Source: Paracoccaceae bacterium
GTDB lineage: Bacteria > Pseudomonadota > Alphaproteobacteria > Rhodobacterales > Rhodobacteraceae
Direction of reading: 5' to 3'
Length of the DNA stretch: 64,000 nt
NCBI GenBank assembly: GCA_020446815.1
Contig: JAGRDY010000034.1
Location: forward strand, 43,618-107,617
The translations under genes and the position numbers were made by a program. A model generated the notes under the pieces. The model ran no database searches and had not been told where the DNA came from. It was given only the letters and a program-made list of their open reading frames with translations. Position 1 is the stretch's first letter, and every line of letters starts with the position of its first letter. This document shows positions 62,674 through 64,000 of this stretch, one piece after another.

Positions 62674-62849
62674 CCAACCGGGCATCGCCAAAAGCCCCGA
62701 AGCGCATCGGGCGTGGCCGTGTTTCGGCGCCCCGGCGATTTGGCAAAACGCCACAGACCGGGTGCGGGGCATCTTCTAAGACGCGCCGAAATGCGCGGAT
62801 TGCCCCGAAAGATGAATGACAAACCACTGTGACAGGCACATTGAGGGGC

Positions 62850-62877
62850 TTGTCACACTGCGACCGCGATATATAGT
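62850..62877 (+). promoter_or_regulatory. Sigma-70-like promoter of the HNH gene with dyad
   Basis: TTGTCA (62850-62855) and TATAGT (62872-62877) are spaced 16 bases. The -35 box lies in the right arm of an inverted repeat TGTGACA (62828-62834) / TGTCACA (62851-62857), which could be an operator. The HNH gene starts 72 bases after the -10 box. Confidence 0.45.
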
Positions 62878-62948
62878 TGCGTTGAATCGGCTTGCAGCCC
62901 GCCCTCTCGCGAAAGGCAGAGGCTGCCGGGGCAAGGACGGAGTCTTCG

Positions 62949-63548
62949 ATGCTCGACGCGAGCGAAGGTGACACATTCAGAACCGCATTCGTGCGCGAAC
63001 CGGTTGTGCTGAAACATTTTCCGGCGCTGGTCCTGAACGCCGATTATCGGCCGCTTTCCTATTACCCGCTGTCGCTTTGGCCCTGGCAAGAGGCGATCAA
63101 GGCGGTATTTCTGGAAAGGGTCACCATCCTGGCCGAGTATGACGAGATGGTCCATTCGCAGCGCGCGGCCTTTCGAATACCGTCGGTCGTGGTGCTGAAG
63201 GATTATGTGAAACCTCAAAAGCGCGTGGCCTTCACGCGCTTTAATCTTTTTTTGCGCGACGAATTCCGCTGTCAATATTGCGGATCGAAGGGCGATCTGA
63301 CCTTTGACCATGTGGTGCCCCGGTCGCGCGGCGGGGTGACCAGCTGGAACAACGTGGTGGCGGCCTGTTCGCCGTGCAATCTGCGCAAGGGCAACCGGTT
63401 GCTGCGCCAGTCGGGGATGACTTTGCGCAAACGCCCCTATCAGCCCCAGCCCGAAGAAATGCGCAATATCGGGCGCCGGTTTCCGCCCAATTTCCGGCAT
63501 GAAAGCTGGGTGGATTTTCTCTATTGGGATGCCGAACTGGAAGCCTGA
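62949..63548 (+). CDS. HNH endonuclease family protein
   Basis: A protein of 199 residues. The C-terminal HNH domain shows CQYCGSKGDLTFDHVVPRSR followed by GGVTSWNNVVAACSPCNLRK, with the zinc-type cysteine pairs and the D-H-V catalytic region. The N-terminal part (VLKHFPALVLNADYRPLSYY) is the usual companion of this family in alphaproteobacteria. Role is unknown; not linked to a mobile element here. Confidence 0.9.
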   Translation: MLDASEGDTFRTAFVREPVVLKHFPALVLNADYRPLSYYPLSLWPWQEAIKAVFLERVTILAEYDEMVHSQRAAFRIPSVVVLKDYVKPQKRVAFTRFNLFLRDEFRCQYCGSKGDLTFDHVVPRSRGGVTSWNNVVAACSPCNLRKGNRLLRQSGMTLRKRPYQPQPEEMRNIGRRFPPNFRHESWVDFLYWDAELEA

Positions 63549-63956
63549 AGGTCGTTAACGACGGCCGACCGTGTGCTGGCGGGATATGCTCGTGCCGGTA
63601 ACGGCAGGGGCGTCGGGTCTCGGGACAGACAGATTCTATCGCCTGGTTTCGAGGATGGAAATGCCGCGGTTCATGGGCATCGCCACCTTCATGCGGCTAT
63701 CGCATGTGCCCAGGGCATCCGCGCCTTGACGAGGTGCAGATCGGCCCCGTCGGCTTGCCCCCGGGACGGCGGCGCGTCGAACCGCCCCGGCCCGGGGGCA
63801 CGGCCTGGCTTGGCGCATCGCTGATGTTCGAGATCCTCTGCGTGATGGTCGCGTTTATGCGCTATGGGCGGTCGATTCACCGGGGCTGCCGGTCGGCCCG
63901 GCAGGTTGGGCGGCACCGCAATGCATGGCGGCCGCGGACCGGCGCTGAGAGGAGGG
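63549..63956. other. 408-bp region between HNH gene and tRNA, with gene wreckage
   Basis: No intact gene is present. The central 190 bases are a decayed agmatinase-type gene (separate entry). The last 150 bases have no recognisable content apart from the tRNA 3' flank. Confidence 0.6.
63619..63806 (+). pseudogene. Agmatinase/ureohydrolase N-terminal remnant, frameshifted
   Basis: Three successive reading frames give the expected N-terminal order of an agmatinase-type protein. From 63622 (frame of ATG 63661): RFYRLVSRMEMPRFMGIATF, ending in a stop at 63727. From 63716 (second frame): HPRLDEVQIGPVGLP. Then in the third frame, about 63756-63806: PRDGGASNRPGPGARPG. Functional members read, as I recall, GIATFMRLPH...DEVQIGxxGVPxDGGTxNRPGxRHGP. 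Two frame changes and the lost C-terminal metal-binding part make a functional product impossible. It is likely an old deletion remnant beside a tRNA gene. Confidence 0.72.
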
Positions 63957-64000
63957 TGGAGCGGGTGAAGGGAATCGAACCCTCGTCTGGAGCTTGGGAA
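63957..64000 (-). tRNA. tRNA-Gly(CCC), 3' half, cut by window end
   Basis: Read on the minus strand, the segment gives the anticodon loop TTCCCAA (anticodon CCC, complement at 63996-63998), a variable region, the T-arm GAGGGTTCGATTCCCTT and the acceptor strand ending CACCCGCT-CCA, with CCA encoded. It matches the 3' half of E. coli glyU-type tRNA-Gly(CCC) as recalled. The 5' half lies beyond base 64000. Confidence 0.9.

Overview
The window looks like chromosomal DNA of a high-GC alphaproteobacterium of the Rhodobacterales (Rhodobacter/Roseobacter-type). Supporting families are the ScfR short-chain-acyl regulator, a ChpT phosphotransferase beside DUF3553 and OlsB-OlsA, DUF2312, a Hint-domain protein, a LuxR/LuxI pair, and a GC-rich hairpin repeat that I associate with this order. 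Codon usage looks uniform by eye. Species assignment is not possible from the window alone.

Layout. 1-4802: end of a PLP decarboxylase, a VOC protein and an ABC importer of the ThiY/SsuA type. 4956-10462: small lipoprotein, ScfR-like regulator, stand-alone receiver, small membrane protein, a 900-residue SLC5-transporter/histidine kinase and an ACT-like protein, which together look like a short-chain acid sensing module. 10548-15807: FliM-like protein, a DUF442 phosphatase, a DksA-like zinc-finger protein behind an FNR-type box, a FadJ-like two-domain enzyme, a small membrane protein and DUF2312. 15946-32092: the centrepiece (below). 32202-40973: YceD, BamE, an OlsB-like acyltransferase, a three-gene C1/folate group, Ppx/GppA, RlmE, Hint protein and Tgt. 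40979-42934: quorum sensing with LuxR, LuxI and a divergent AHL-binding protein that has no DNA-binding domain. 43238-52982: Lon, GNAT, Obg, ProB, ProA, ChpT, DUF3553, OlsB, OlsA, with a CtrA-type box. 53011-63548: ThiE, TrmJ, CtaA, M32 peptidase, MFS, enoyl-CoA hydratase, thioesterase, RplM-RpsI, AlkA-like glycosylase, esterase, HNH. The end holds a wrecked agmatinase-like gene and the 3' half of tRNA-Gly(CCC).

The outstanding system is a compact minus-strand operon of 12 genes (30839 down to 15946), mostly joined by short overlaps. It encodes a periplasmic nitrite oxidoreductase (NXR)-type molybdoenzyme: a Tat-exported catalytic subunit, a four-cluster Fe-S subunit, a TorD-like chaperone and a heme-b gamma subunit. 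By recalled sequence, the catalytic and Fe-S subunits resemble the Nitrospira/Nitrospina/anammox NXR much more than cytoplasmic NarGH. Upstream are a cytochrome bd-like membrane protein and two membrane-anchored c-type cytochromes, a plausible electron outlet. Downstream are three unusual genes: tandem universal-stress domains fused to three PCP_red-like modules, a NirJ/AhbD-like radical SAM protein also ending in PCP_red, and a HemY-type protoporphyrinogen oxidase. They suggest a dedicated tetrapyrrole or cofactor step tied to the complex. A PAS-BTAD regulator with a cysteine-rich PAS domain precedes the operon. Whether the enzyme runs as nitrite oxidase or nitrate reductase cannot be decided from sequence reading alone.

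The operon sits directly after yceD, where rpmF-plsX-fabH usually follow in this group, which suggests insertion or rearrangement.
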